Part shown: piece after piece, positions 18,790 to 26,206 of the stretch
Layout of the letters: every line of letters starts with the position of its first letter
Numbering within the stretch: position 1 is the first letter of the stretch
NCBI RefSeq assembly: GCF_014534645.1
Contig: NZ_JACVQF010000053.1
Coordinates: forward strand, 1 to 64,000
Length of the DNA: 64,000 bases
Source of the DNA: Streptomyces griseicoloratus
GTDB lineage: Bacteria > Actinomycetota > Actinomycetes > Streptomycetales > Streptomycetaceae
Reading direction: 5' to 3'
Notes under the pieces: generated by a model
Seen by the model: only the letters and a program-made list of their open reading frames with translations
The model's database searches: none
Told to the model about the DNA's origin: nothing
Translations under genes and position numbers: made by a program

Positions 18790-18984
18790 TCAGCCGATCC
18801 GGTCGGCGGCGAACCCGACGAACGCGGCCCACGCCTCCGAACCGACCGCCAGTCCAGGGCGGTCCGTGTCCTTCGAGTCCCGCACGTGCACGGTGTGCGG
18901 GCAGGTGGCCACCTCCACGCACTGACCGCCTTCCCCGCTGCTATAAGTGCTTTTGAACCATGCCAGTTCCGCCGCGTTCTTCAT
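18790..18984 (-). CDS. DUF397 (BldB-like) small regulator
   Basis: A 64-residue DUF397 protein with the hallmark W-F-K-S-T-Y-S-S-G-E-G-G-Q-C-V-E-V-A and the later V-R-D-S-K-D segment. In Streptomyces these proteins, related to BldB, are nearly always paired with an HTH protein and act as antitoxin-like or anti-regulator partners influencing development. Its ATG overlaps the stop codon of the upstream HTH gene by four bases (ATGA), which couples translation. Confidence 0.92.
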   Translation of the reverse strand: MKNAAELAWFKSTYSSGEGGQCVEVATCPHTVHVRDSKDTDRPGLAVGSEAWAAFVGFAADRIG

Positions 18985-19850
18985 GACTCTCCCAGCAACG
19001 CCTCAATGAAGGTCATCGACTCTCGCGGAGTGAGAGCCTGAGCCCGGATGATTCCATACTGCGCCTCCAGCTCCCGAACGGACGTCCGCTCGGTGTACAA
19101 CTGGCTGCTCTTCTGAACCTCCGCGTAAGCGATGCGCTGCCCGGCTGTGGTCTCGATCAAGGTGAACGGCCCCGCCAGCCCCGCGTGGTCCTCGCGTTGC
19201 AGGGGCATGACCTGGATCTCCACGTTCCGATACTGCCCGATGAGCAAGATCTGTTCCAGTTGCCCACGTCGCACGCTTGCTCCACCAACTGGGCGCCGAA
19301 GTACCGCCTCCTCGATAACGAAGCTCATGAGGGGCGCTGGCCAACGCGAAAAGATCTCCTGCCTGAGCATCCGGGCAGCCACCCGCTGCTCAATGGTCTC
19401 CTCGTTCAAGAGGGGGCGCCGCATAGTGAACACCGCACGGGCGTACTCCTCCGTCTGCAGCAGCCCGTTCACCACGTGGGTGTCATAGACATGCAACTCA
19501 ACCGCCTCCGCCTCCAGCCGAGCCGCGTCCCGGAAGAACGCCGGGTACTGGGCCCGCGCGACCTCCCCCTTCATCTCCTGGAGGACCCCGCCCGCGTCCA
19601 GCAGTTCGTCCGCCACGTCGATGAACTTCGCCGGCGGCACCCTCCGCCCCTGCTCATACGCCGCGATGGTCGCCGTCGAGTACCCCGTCCGCCCGCCGAA
19701 CTCCGCCCGGTCCAGCCCAGACCGCAGCCGGAACCGCTTCAACTGCCGCCCGAACACCCGCAGAATCCCGGTCCCCGGCTCGGGAGAAGCCGCCCCCGGC
19801 TCTCCCCTCTCGGCGGCCTCTTCCGCCGGCTCCCGCACCAGCTCGCTCAT
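18981..19850 (-). CDS. XRE-type regulator with DUF5753 (Scr1/WhiJ-like)
   Basis: A 289-residue regulator. An N-terminal Cro/C1 helix-turn-helix occupies about 30-90 (L-D-R-A-E-F-G-G-R-T-G-Y-S-T-A-T-I-A-A-Y-E). The remainder is the DUF5753 sensing domain with V-N-G-L-L-Q-T-E-E-Y-A-R-A and F-T-L-I-E near its end. This is the standard architecture of the WhiJ/Scr1-like family. The start at 19850 has a GGAGGTGA site; the longer frame to 19955 is rejected. It is an operon with the DUF397 gene. The pair often travels with accessory loci and may regulate neighbours, but no operator is assigned. Confidence 0.9.
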   Translation of the reverse strand: MSELVREPAEEAAERGEPGAASPEPGTGILRVFGRQLKRFRLRSGLDRAEFGGRTGYSTATIAAYEQGRRVPPAKFIDVADELLDAGGVLQEMKGEVARAQYPAFFRDAARLEAEAVELHVYDTHVVNGLLQTEEYARAVFTMRRPLLNEETIEQRVAARMLRQEIFSRWPAPLMSFVIEEAVLRRPVGGASVRRGQLEQILLIGQYRNVEIQVMPLQREDHAGLAGPFTLIETTAGQRIAYAEVQKSSQLYTERTSVRELEAQYGIIRAQALTPRESMTFIEALLGES

Positions 19851-20055
19851 CGCCCATTCACCTCCACCGCCCGCCGAGGGACACGGCTCAGCCCGGCCTG
19901 CGAAACCCGCCCGGCCCCGTGCAGCGTTTCCCATCGGCACATGACCCGGCGTCAACGCTAGGAGCCGCTGACGTCAACGATCCTGAGAAGCCCGAAAGTT
20001 ACCCACATCAGGTGGGACCTGCGCGTGTGGGCGGTCGGCATCCACTGCTCCCCTG

Positions 20056-20084
20056 TTGGGGGCTTCGTCCGCACTCTGTACGAT
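20056..20084 (+). promoter_or_regulatory. Candidate promoter for the PASTA-like gene
   Basis: In the 306-base divergent spacer 19851-20156, TTGGGG (20056-20061) and TACGAT (20079-20084) are spaced by 17 bases on the plus strand, consistent with a housekeeping sigma factor promoter about 70 bases before the ATG at 20157. The rest of the spacer shows no gene. Confidence 0.4.
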
Positions 20085-20156
20085 GCCGTCGCTCGACAGG
20101 GGCCCGGAGTGGCCTCGGAGAGCCCTTCGCACCCTGCTCCAGAAAAGACACTGCCC

Positions 20157-21239
20157 ATGCACCGCCCGCCCGCCTCTCCGGCACCGCCACCGTCCGGCCC
20201 TGCAACCCCCGGCACCCGCTGGTGGCTGACCACCCCGGCCCGCGTCGGCTTCGTTCTCGCCGTGCCTCTGCTCGGCCTGGTCAACGAGTACCTGGGCTTC
20301 CTGGTCCTGATTGCGGCGATCATCCTGATCTGGAAGGACAGCCCCTGGCAGAAGGGCGTGAAGGTGGCCGCCACCATTGGTGCGATGGCCCTGCTCGGCG
20401 CGGTCCTCCCGGACCCGCCCGAGGAGGGGGTGTCCACCACCGTGGCACAGGAGGACGGGAAGGGCACCGCGACGGGGCGCACGGCCGACGCTCTGTCCTC
20501 GCCGTCGCCCTCCGCGTTCCAGGGCTCCCCGTCGCCGTCCTCCAAGCCCCGGCCGGAGGCCGCCGACTACCGGGGCCTGCGGCTGGACAAGGCCCGGGAC
20601 AAGGCCGAGGCCGCCGGGTTCGTCGTGGGTGACCACAACGCCTCCGACGACGACAAGAGCATCTGGATGTCCTCCAACTGGACCGTTTGCTTCCAGGAGA
20701 CCGGCTGGTCGTCGGACACGAAGACGATCGACTTCGGCGCCGTCCGGACCGGCGCCCCCTGCCCCGAGGCGGACGGCGGAGCCATCCCGTGGCCGAAGAT
20801 GCCGGACCTGGTCTGGAAGACCTGGGAGACGGCGCACAAGGAGGTCGTGGACCTCGGCGTCGTCCCGGACCACCACCTGCGGGCGGACACGGCGTATCTC
20901 AACGACACGCTGCCGGACGAGGGCGAGTACGACCACTGGCGCGTGTGCGTGACCGACCCCGCCGAGGGTGCGGACATCACCATCGACACATGGGTGACCC
21001 TGGAACTGACCCACCCGGACAACGGCTGCCCGGAGCCCGGCGCGGGAGACGACGACACGCCGAACCTCCCCGACCGGGACGACGACGGCGACCCCGACTA
21101 CCACGACCCCTTCCCCGGTGACCGGAACCGCAACAGCACTTTCCCCAACGGTCTGCCGGACAGCTCGGGCAGCTCCGGTGGCTCCTCCGGCGGAGGCGGC
21201 GGAGGCGGCTGGAACTGCCCGGGCACCCGTTGGTGCTGA
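20157..21239 (+). CDS. Membrane-anchored PASTA-like protein with Asp-rich tail
   Basis: A 360-residue protein of unknown function. Two hydrophobic segments (about 24-50 and 62-76) anchor it in the membrane. A Ser/Pro linker follows, then one or two PASTA-like modules (Y-R-G-L-R-L-D-K-A-R-D-K-A-E-A-A-G and later M-P-D-L-V-W-K-T-W-E-T-A). An acidic stretch N-L-P-D-R-D-D-D-G-D-P-D-Y-H resembles calcium-binding repeats, and the end is Gly/Ser-rich with W-N-C-P-G-T-R-W-C. PASTA modules usually sense cell-wall fragments. The ATG at 20157 is chosen because it lies next to the basic leader of the first helix. Confidence 0.65.
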   Translation: MHRPPASPAPPPSGPATPGTRWWLTTPARVGFVLAVPLLGLVNEYLGFLVLIAAIILIWKDSPWQKGVKVAATIGAMALLGAVLPDPPEEGVSTTVAQEDGKGTATGRTADALSSPSPSAFQGSPSPSSKPRPEAADYRGLRLDKARDKAEAAGFVVGDHNASDDDKSIWMSSNWTVCFQETGWSSDTKTIDFGAVRTGAPCPEADGGAIPWPKMPDLVWKTWETAHKEVVDLGVVPDHHLRADTAYLNDTLPDEGEYDHWRVCVTDPAEGADITIDTWVTLELTHPDNGCPEPGAGDDDTPNLPDRDDDGDPDYHDPFPGDRNRNSTFPNGLPDSSGSSGGSSGGGGGGGWNCPGTRWC

Positions 21240-21311
21240 CGCGGGCTCGAAGGCTCAGGTGGCGCCGAGACCCGTCCGCGACCACACGGCCGGCCTGCGC
21301 GCCTCGCGTCT

Positions 21312-22376
21312 TCAAGGCGTCGCCCGAGCCCAGCGGTTGAGTGTCTCGCTCTTGTCGTCGTACGTGAGCCAGGTCCCGTCGCCGAGCGGGCGTGCGCCAC
21401 TGTGGACGGGGCCCGTGGGGTACGCGACCGTCCCGCGTGTCCGCAGGGTGCGGGCGTCGAGCAGCCAGTGGCGCGCCTGCTCCGGGTCCTCGTCGAATTC
21501 GGCCGTCGAGGCGATGACGGTGTCGGCGTCGACGAAGCCGCAGCCGTAGTCCCAGTAGGGCGGGTCCTCGTCGTCGGCCCCATCCGGCTCGCCCTGGGCG
21601 AGCACGGTGCCGTCCAGGGCGTGCAGCTGCAGGTCCGCTCCGTAGTGCTCGACCGTCAGGAATCCCGGATGCCCCGCATGGACGTCCGTCAGGATGCGGT
21701 CCATACCCTCGTTCAGGTCCCAGCCGGTCAGCTTGTCGCCGTCCCAGCGCGCCCAGTGCAGCAGGATGCCGTCCTGGCCCATGCCGATGCACAGCCCCAT
21801 GTGGACACCGTCCGGGTGGGAGAGGTGATGCGAGCCCGACGCAGCGCTGTCCAGCGGCATCCGGGCCAGCTCTCGCCCGTCCCGGGCGTCCAGGACCACC
21901 CAGCGTTCCTCCCAGGCGTCCGGCTCCGGCTGGGCAACGACATGCGCCCACACGAACCGGCCGTCGTCCGAGATCCGGCAGGAACCGTGTTCGAGACCGG
22001 GGCACACCTCCTGCTCGTCCCCCGTGTGCGGGTGATCCAGCTCGGGCCCCCAGCAGCCGTGCCTGTACTCCCACAGCGTCTCCCCTCCCGCACCCACGGC
22101 CCGTACCGCGCGCTGACCCGAGAACACCGCGAACGTGCCGTGGGGACTCACCGAGTGGACGCCGCGGTCCCACCCCGGCCAGGCAAGGGGGAAGACGGCC
22201 GTCGGCGCACGCTCCCCCGCGAACACCTCGTGCAGGTCGTGGACCTCCAGCTCGTGCCCGTTCCGGAGCAGGGCGCGGCGCGCACCGTCCCCGCGGCTTT
22301 CCAGCGCGAAGCCGTGAACCAGCGCGCCTCCACCCGGCAGCCTCACCGAGTCGAGCAGTTGTGCGGTGATCGACAT
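21312..22376 (-). CDS. Hypothetical protein, beta-propeller-like
   Basis: A 354-residue cytosolic protein that I do not recognise. It is built of repeated beta-type strings such as S-V-S-P-H-G-T-F-A-V-F-S-G, R-I-S-D-D-G-R-F-V-W-A-H and V-V-L-D-A-R-D-G-R-E-L-A-R, which look like blades of a WD40/quinoprotein-type beta-propeller. There is no signal peptide or enzymatic motif. It may be a binding or scaffold protein. It is convergent with the PASTA-like gene and lies downstream of the tRNA-mimic RNAs on the same strand. Confidence 0.65.
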   Translation of the reverse strand: MSITAQLLDSVRLPGGGALVHGFALESRGDGARRALLRNGHELEVHDLHEVFAGERAPTAVFPLAWPGWDRGVHSVSPHGTFAVFSGQRAVRAVGAGGETLWEYRHGCWGPELDHPHTGDEQEVCPGLEHGSCRISDDGRFVWAHVVAQPEPDAWEERWVVLDARDGRELARMPLDSAASGSHHLSHPDGVHMGLCIGMGQDGILLHWARWDGDKLTGWDLNEGMDRILTDVHAGHPGFLTVEHYGADLQLHALDGTVLAQGEPDGADDEDPPYWDYGCGFVDADTVIASTAEFDEDPEQARHWLLDARTLRTRGTVAYPTGPVHSGARPLGDGTWLTYDDKSETLNRWARATP

Positions 22377-22442
22377 GGTCCGAAGGTATCGGACACCTCC
22401 GACAACGCGGCCGACGTCGAGCAGCCGGGCGAACGTGGCGGA

Positions 22443-22470
22443 GCCCGGGAGTCGTATCCAGCTCCCGGGC
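22443..22470 (-). terminator. Terminator hairpin after the tRNA-mimic RNAs
   Basis: GCCCGGGAG at 22443-22451 pairs perfectly with 22462-22470 around a 10-base loop. It lies 45 bases beyond the end of the second tRNA-mimic RNA in the minus direction and is a good candidate for its transcription terminator. Confidence 0.6.
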
Positions 22471-22514
22471 CCCTGGGGATGCCACCCAATTGCGCACGCC
22501 GGCGGCGTTTAAGA

Positions 22515-22618
22515 GGACGGATCAGTCATCATGCCGTCGTGTTCTTCCTTTGAACTACCGCACCGCGTGAGAGGTGCAGGCGAGAGTCGAACTCGCATCC
22601 GACGGCGTTCGTCCGTCC
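22515..22618 (-). ncRNA. tRNA-mimic RNA B (Y RNA/YrlA-like, permuted)
   Basis: Read on the minus strand, the elements appear in permuted order. There is an outer helix (22612-22618 with 22515-22521, 7 bp), an anticodon-type stem of 7 bp (22600-22606 with 22533-22539), a T-arm at 22580-22596 with loop TTCGACT, then the 3' acceptor strand CTGCACC (22573-22579). An 8-base loop follows, then the 5' acceptor strand GGTGCGG (22558-22564; 7 bp with one G-U), TA, and a 4-bp D-arm with loop AAAGGAA (22541-22555). The anticodon loop is replaced by an internal loop (5 and 11 bases). This order, with a closed acceptor and open anticodon end, is that of bacterial Y RNAs of the YrlA type. No Ro60 gene is in the window. 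Confidence 0.75.
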
Positions 22619-22640
22619 CCGGTCGATCCGGCGATCGGCG

Positions 22641-22805
22641 GCGATGCTGAGACTGGAGCGAGAGTCTGAGATTGACCGCGGCTGCCTCTGCCATGTTGGG
22701 CCACCCCGGCACGTCGGTGGTGCTGTTGTGCCGGGGGAAGGACTCGAACCTTCACTGTCACCGCTGCTTTCAGGCTGAACTTCAGTGTCAGCTTGCGCTC
22801 ATCGC
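22641..22805 (-). ncRNA. tRNA-mimic RNA A (Y RNA/YrlA-like, permuted)
   Basis: This is a second, tandem element with the same permuted order as its neighbour. On the minus strand there is an outer helix GCGATG/CATCGC (22800-22805 with 22641-22646), and an anticodon-type stem GCGGT/GCCGC (22760-22764 with 22678-22682). The T-arm is at 22737-22753 (GAAGG, loop TTCGAGT, CCTTC). A 9-bp acceptor helix (22728-22736 with 22704-22712) is closed by a 15-base loop, and a class-II-like D-arm GCC/GGC with a GG-containing loop lies at 22685-22702. The distal segment contains extra small hairpins. Ends are approximate. It lies directly downstream of the gene at 22894-23625 and may be part of its transcript. 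Confidence 0.7.
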
Positions 22806-22843
22806 GCGAACCGGTCCTCAATCCGGCCCGCGCCTGTCGCGCA

Positions 22844-22865
22844 CCCCCGCGCTCGCACGCGGGGG
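22844..22865 (-). repeat. GC-rich hairpin between the gene and RNA A
   Basis: CCCCCGCG at 22844-22851 pairs perfectly with 22858-22865 around a 6-base loop, 28 bases after the stop codon of the upstream minus-strand gene. It could terminate that gene or be a processing hairpin separating the mRNA from the tRNA-mimic RNAs. Confidence 0.6.
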
Positions 22866-22893
22866 CGATCGTGGATGCCACCTGCGGCCGACG

Positions 22894-23625
22894 TCAGCCG
22901 AACAGGTAGCCGAACACCGCGTCCCCCACCCGCTGGTCGGAGACCTCGGCGCCGTTGGCCTCCTCACGGGCGAACTTCACGGCCTGCTGCAGCTTCTCGA
23001 CGCGCTCCACCAGCTCGTTCACCCGCCGCGCGGGCAGCGCACCGGAGAACTTCACGGTCGTCCAGTACCCGATGGGCACGTCCTCGTAGTACACCTCGAC
23101 CTGTGCCGGGTGCTTGTCGGTCGCCTCCGCCTTGACGTGGTTGCGCGGGACCTTCTTCGTACGGATCGTGCGCACCGGGTCCGTCTTCCACCAGTCCGTG
23201 GACGGGTCGTGGGACCAGGACTCGGCGGCGTCGAGGGTGGGAAGCTTCTTGACGAAGGTGTGCAGGTCCGTGAGCTGCTTCTCCAGGAACAGCAGGTAGC
23301 TGACCGGGACGTCGGCGAGGATCGTCCGCCCGTCGACCGTGACATCGGCTCGGGCCGTGCAGTTCGCCCAGTCCTTGGTGGCGGTCACGTCGAACAGCCG
23401 GGTCAGCGACACGGACATCTCGCGCAGCACGTCCTCGGCCTGTACCTGCACCCGCGTGGACTCGGGCGGCAGCTGCTCGCCCTCCTCGTCCTTCGGCTGG
23501 TACGTGCGCGAGATACCGGCCAGCAGCGCCGGCTTCTGCACCTTGTGGTGCGCCGCGGTGATGTCCTGCAGCGACTTGCTCTTGACACCCTTTTCGACGG
23601 CGATGATCTGGTTCAACTTCGCCAT
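22894..23625 (-). CDS. Uncharacterised protein beside tRNA-mimic RNAs
   Basis: A 243-residue soluble protein. I recall it as a conserved actinobacterial domain-of-unknown-function family (possibly DUF7873) but cannot confirm this. The N-terminus M-A-K-L-N-Q-I-I-A-V-E-K-G-V-K-S is basic and helical, the middle is mixed alpha/beta with many Lys/Arg and aromatic residues (W-W-K-T-D-P-V-R-T-I-R-T-K-K), and the C-terminus is a long helix (V-N-E-L-V-E-R-V-E-K-L-Q-Q-A). No TROVE/Ro60 or RtcB motif is visible. The ATG at 23625 has an AAGGGGGG site. Two tRNA-mimic RNAs follow it on the same strand, so an RNA-binding role is a reasonable but unproven guess. Confidence 0.7.
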   Translation of the reverse strand: MAKLNQIIAVEKGVKSKSLQDITAAHHKVQKPALLAGISRTYQPKDEEGEQLPPESTRVQVQAEDVLREMSVSLTRLFDVTATKDWANCTARADVTVDGRTILADVPVSYLLFLEKQLTDLHTFVKKLPTLDAAESWSHDPSTDWWKTDPVRTIRTKKVPRNHVKAEATDKHPAQVEVYYEDVPIGYWTTVKFSGALPARRVNELVERVEKLQQAVKFAREEANGAEVSDQRVGDAVFGYLFG

Positions 23626-23779
23626 GTCGGACCCCCCTTCGAACAGACAGGAACGTATCCCACCGGCTCGAACGGCCGCACTCTCTTTATCGACCCGTCC
23701 CGCAGAGGTGCGGTCAGTCACGCATCGGCTACTGTACGGGGGCGTTCGGCTCGTGATCGGCATCGTGGAGGGGCACGTC

Positions 23780-25003
23780 ATGGTCGGTGGTGCGTCCGCG
23801 CCGCAGCCCGGTCCACAGGAGCCGTCAGGGCCGGAATCCGCCGAGGGTACGGTGCCCCGGCCGAGCGAGCCCGCCGTCGAGTTCACCGACACCGGCATCA
23901 GCACCGGTATCGAGGCCGAGGACATCGGCGAAGCAGGCCGGACCCCGTTCGATCCCGAACTCATCGACGTCGTCCCCCGCAACCCGACGATCGATCTCAT
24001 CCTCCAGCGGCTCAAGCGCGGTCTCATCGACCTCCAGCCCGACTTCCAGCGGCGCTCCGGCATCTGGAACGACACCGCGCAGAGCCGACTGATCGAATCG
24101 CTGCTGCTGCGGATCGCGCTGCCAACCCTCTACGTGGCGGAGGAGGCGGACGAGTCCTGGTCGGTCGTCGACGGTGTCCAGCGGCTCACCAGCATCGTCC
24201 GCTTCGTCAAGCCGGAGACTGCCGGGCTCAAACCGTTGCGGCTGGAGAATCTGGAGTACCTGACCCAGTACGAGGGTGCGGGCTTCGACGACCTTCCCGG
24301 GCGGATGCAGACCCGCATCCTGGAGACCGAGCTGTCCCTGCTGCTGATCCGCAAGGGGACGCCGGAGGAAGCCAAGTTCAACATCTTCGCCCGCATCAAC
24401 ACCGGCGGCCAGCCTCTCACCCGGCAGGAACTGCGGCATGCCCTGATCCCCGGACAGGCGCGCACGTTCCTCGCCAAACTCGCCGAGAGTGATCACTTCC
24501 TGGACGCCACGGATCACAGCGTCTCCCCCGCCCGCATGGCGGAGCGCGAGCTGTGCCTGCGCTTCCTGGCCTTCTGGATGACCCCACCGGAGCGGTACGT
24601 CACGCAGGACTTCGACGGGTTCCTCCGCAAGACCATGCACGCCGTCAACGTCCTGCCGGCAGTGGAGCTGGACAAGCTGGAACTGCGCTTCCAGCTCGCC
24701 ATGGCCGGCAGCATGTACGTCTTCGGTGATCAGGCCTTCCGGAAGCAGTTCCACGGTGTCACCCGCCGCTATCCCATCAACAAGGCACTCTTCGAGGTGC
24801 AGGCGGTGACGGTGGCCGGGTGCAGCGCCGCCGAGCTCGACATCTTGTACGACCGGAGATCGCTGTTGGAGGAGAAGTTCAAGGACTTGATGGACGACCC
24901 GGCGTTCCACGACTCCATCTCCGCCGGCACCGGCGACGCCAACAAGGTCAACTACCGCTTCCAGTCCATGAAGGACCTGTTCCGCGAGGTACTGAATGCT
25001 TGA
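23780..25003 (+). CDS. DUF262 (ParB/GmrS-like) NTPase-like protein
   Basis: A 407-residue protein. After a Pro/Glu-rich leader, DUF262 begins near residue 70 (L-I-D-L-Q-P-D-F-Q-R-R-S-G-I-W). The family motif V-V-D-G-V-Q-R-L-T-S-I is at about 129-139, a variant of D-G-Q-Q-R. A later conserved segment reads F-A-R-I-N-T-G-G-Q-P-L-T-R-Q-E-L-R-H-A. The DUF1524 HNH nuclease half found in GmrSD-type enzymes is absent. DUF262 is the nucleotide-dependent sensing half of several phage-DNA-targeting systems. The ATG at 23780 follows GGAGGGG. The last 8 bases overlap the ATPase gene, so the two are translated together. It is divergent from the gene at 22894-23625. Confidence 0.85.
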   Translation: MVGGASAPQPGPQEPSGPESAEGTVPRPSEPAVEFTDTGISTGIEAEDIGEAGRTPFDPELIDVVPRNPTIDLILQRLKRGLIDLQPDFQRRSGIWNDTAQSRLIESLLLRIALPTLYVAEEADESWSVVDGVQRLTSIVRFVKPETAGLKPLRLENLEYLTQYEGAGFDDLPGRMQTRILETELSLLLIRKGTPEEAKFNIFARINTGGQPLTRQELRHALIPGQARTFLAKLAESDHFLDATDHSVSPARMAERELCLRFLAFWMTPPERYVTQDFDGFLRKTMHAVNVLPAVELDKLELRFQLAMAGSMYVFGDQAFRKQFHGVTRRYPINKALFEVQAVTVAGCSAAELDILYDRRSLLEEKFKDLMDDPAFHDSISAGTGDANKVNYRFQSMKDLFREVLNA

Positions 25004-26126
25004 CCTGCTCACCCTCACCAATTTCAAGGCGTTCGCCCAGCAGGAGCTCCGCCTGGCCCCCTTCACCCTGCTGACGGGGCTGAACTCCTCCGGCAAGAGC
25101 TCCGTGCTCCAGGCGCTCGCGCTGCTCCGGCAGTCCTACGAGTCCGGTGACCTCGCCCCGGTGGGCGGCAGGGTCGCCGGGCTGCTGCTCAACGAGGAGC
25201 TGGTGCAGCTCGGTACGGGCCAGGACGTCCGGCACGAGGCGTACAACGACAGCACCGGCCCGCACATCGGACTCGCCGTGGAGGGCGATGGAGCGACGGC
25301 ACGCTGGACGGCCGTCTACGAACGCGAGGCGGACCACCTCGAACTGCTTCCCTCCGAGGCCCAGGACCCCCGCGACCCCTCCGAGCTGCTGCCGAGCCTC
25401 TTCGGCCCGGGATTCCAGTACCTCAAGGCCGACCGGGTCTCACCCCAGGTGAGCTACCCGCGGTCCCACCACGCGGTCACCACGCGCGGGTTCCTCGGCG
25501 CGCACGGGGAGCACACCGTGAACTACCTGCGCACTCACCAGGACGAGCCCGTCGTGGGCGAGGCACTGCGTCTCCCGGATGCCGCCTCCGCCACGCTGCT
25601 CGCCCAGACCGAGGCGTGGATGCAACGGCTGTGTCCCGGGGTGCGCCTGGTGGCGGAGGACATCCACGGCACCGACGCCGTCCGGCTCGGCTACCACTTC
25701 GGCAGCGGCTTCTCCGAGTCCAACCAGTACCGGCCCACCAACGTCGGGTTCGGGCTGACGTACGTCCTGCCGATCGTCGTGGCGTGCCTGGCGGCCAGGC
25801 CCGGGTCACTCGTCCTGCTGGAGAACCCCGAGGCGCACCTCCACCCGCAGGGGCAGACCTGGATGGCGTACCTGGCGTGCGCGGCGGCCGCGAGCGGAGC
25901 GCAGATCGTCATGGAGACGCACAGCGACCACGTGCTCAACGGCCTGCGGCTCCAGGTGAAGAACGACCGGCTGGCCGCCGACGGGACGGCCGTTCACTAC
26001 TTCCGCCGCAAGGGACAGACCACGGAGGTCGTCAGCCCGGTCATCGGGCCGGAGGGAACGCTCTCCGAGTGGCCCGAAGGGTTCTTCGACGAGTGGGAGA
26101 ACTCCCTGGACCAGTTGCTCGACTGA
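24996..26126 (+). CDS. AAA/ABC-type ATPase with DUF3696
   Basis: A 376-residue SMC/OLD-like ATPase. Walker A is G-L-N-S-S-G-K-S-S at 28-36. The signature-like segment N-V-G-F-G-L-T-Y-V-L-P-I-V precedes Walker B L-V-L-L-E-N-P-E-A-H-L-H-P near 270-282, and a switch histidine follows in M-E-T-H-S-D-H. The tail E-W-P-E-G-F-F-D-E-W is the DUF3696 end. No TOPRIM nuclease is attached. Such ATPases act as sensors or motors beside separate effectors in defence operons. It overlaps the DUF262 gene (ATGCTTGA) and is followed 80 bases later by the third gene. Confidence 0.88.
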   Translation: MLDLLTLTNFKAFAQQELRLAPFTLLTGLNSSGKSSVLQALALLRQSYESGDLAPVGGRVAGLLLNEELVQLGTGQDVRHEAYNDSTGPHIGLAVEGDGATARWTAVYEREADHLELLPSEAQDPRDPSELLPSLFGPGFQYLKADRVSPQVSYPRSHHAVTTRGFLGAHGEHTVNYLRTHQDEPVVGEALRLPDAASATLLAQTEAWMQRLCPGVRLVAEDIHGTDAVRLGYHFGSGFSESNQYRPTNVGFGLTYVLPIVVACLAARPGSLVLLENPEAHLHPQGQTWMAYLACAAAASGAQIVMETHSDHVLNGLRLQVKNDRLAADGTAVHYFRRKGQTTEVVSPVIGPEGTLSEWPEGFFDEWENSLDQLLD

Positions 26127-26206
26127 TCCACCGGGTCTTCAAGCACCGCACACGGACGGACCCGCGCCACGGCGCGGTCACGGCGCGATCGAGAATGGGG
26201 TGGGGC

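Noticed and set aside
22515-22805. Ordinary tRNA genes or a permuted tmRNA
   Set aside because: T-arm halves precede D-arm halves, position 33 would not be U, and there is no tmRNA tag reading frame or CCA-proximal Ala signature, so neither a normal tRNA nor a tmRNA fits.
22894-23625. Ro60/TROVE protein partner for the tRNA-mimic RNAs
   Set aside because: The 243-residue protein is too short and lacks the HEAT-repeat and von Willebrand-type MIDAS motif of TROVE proteins.
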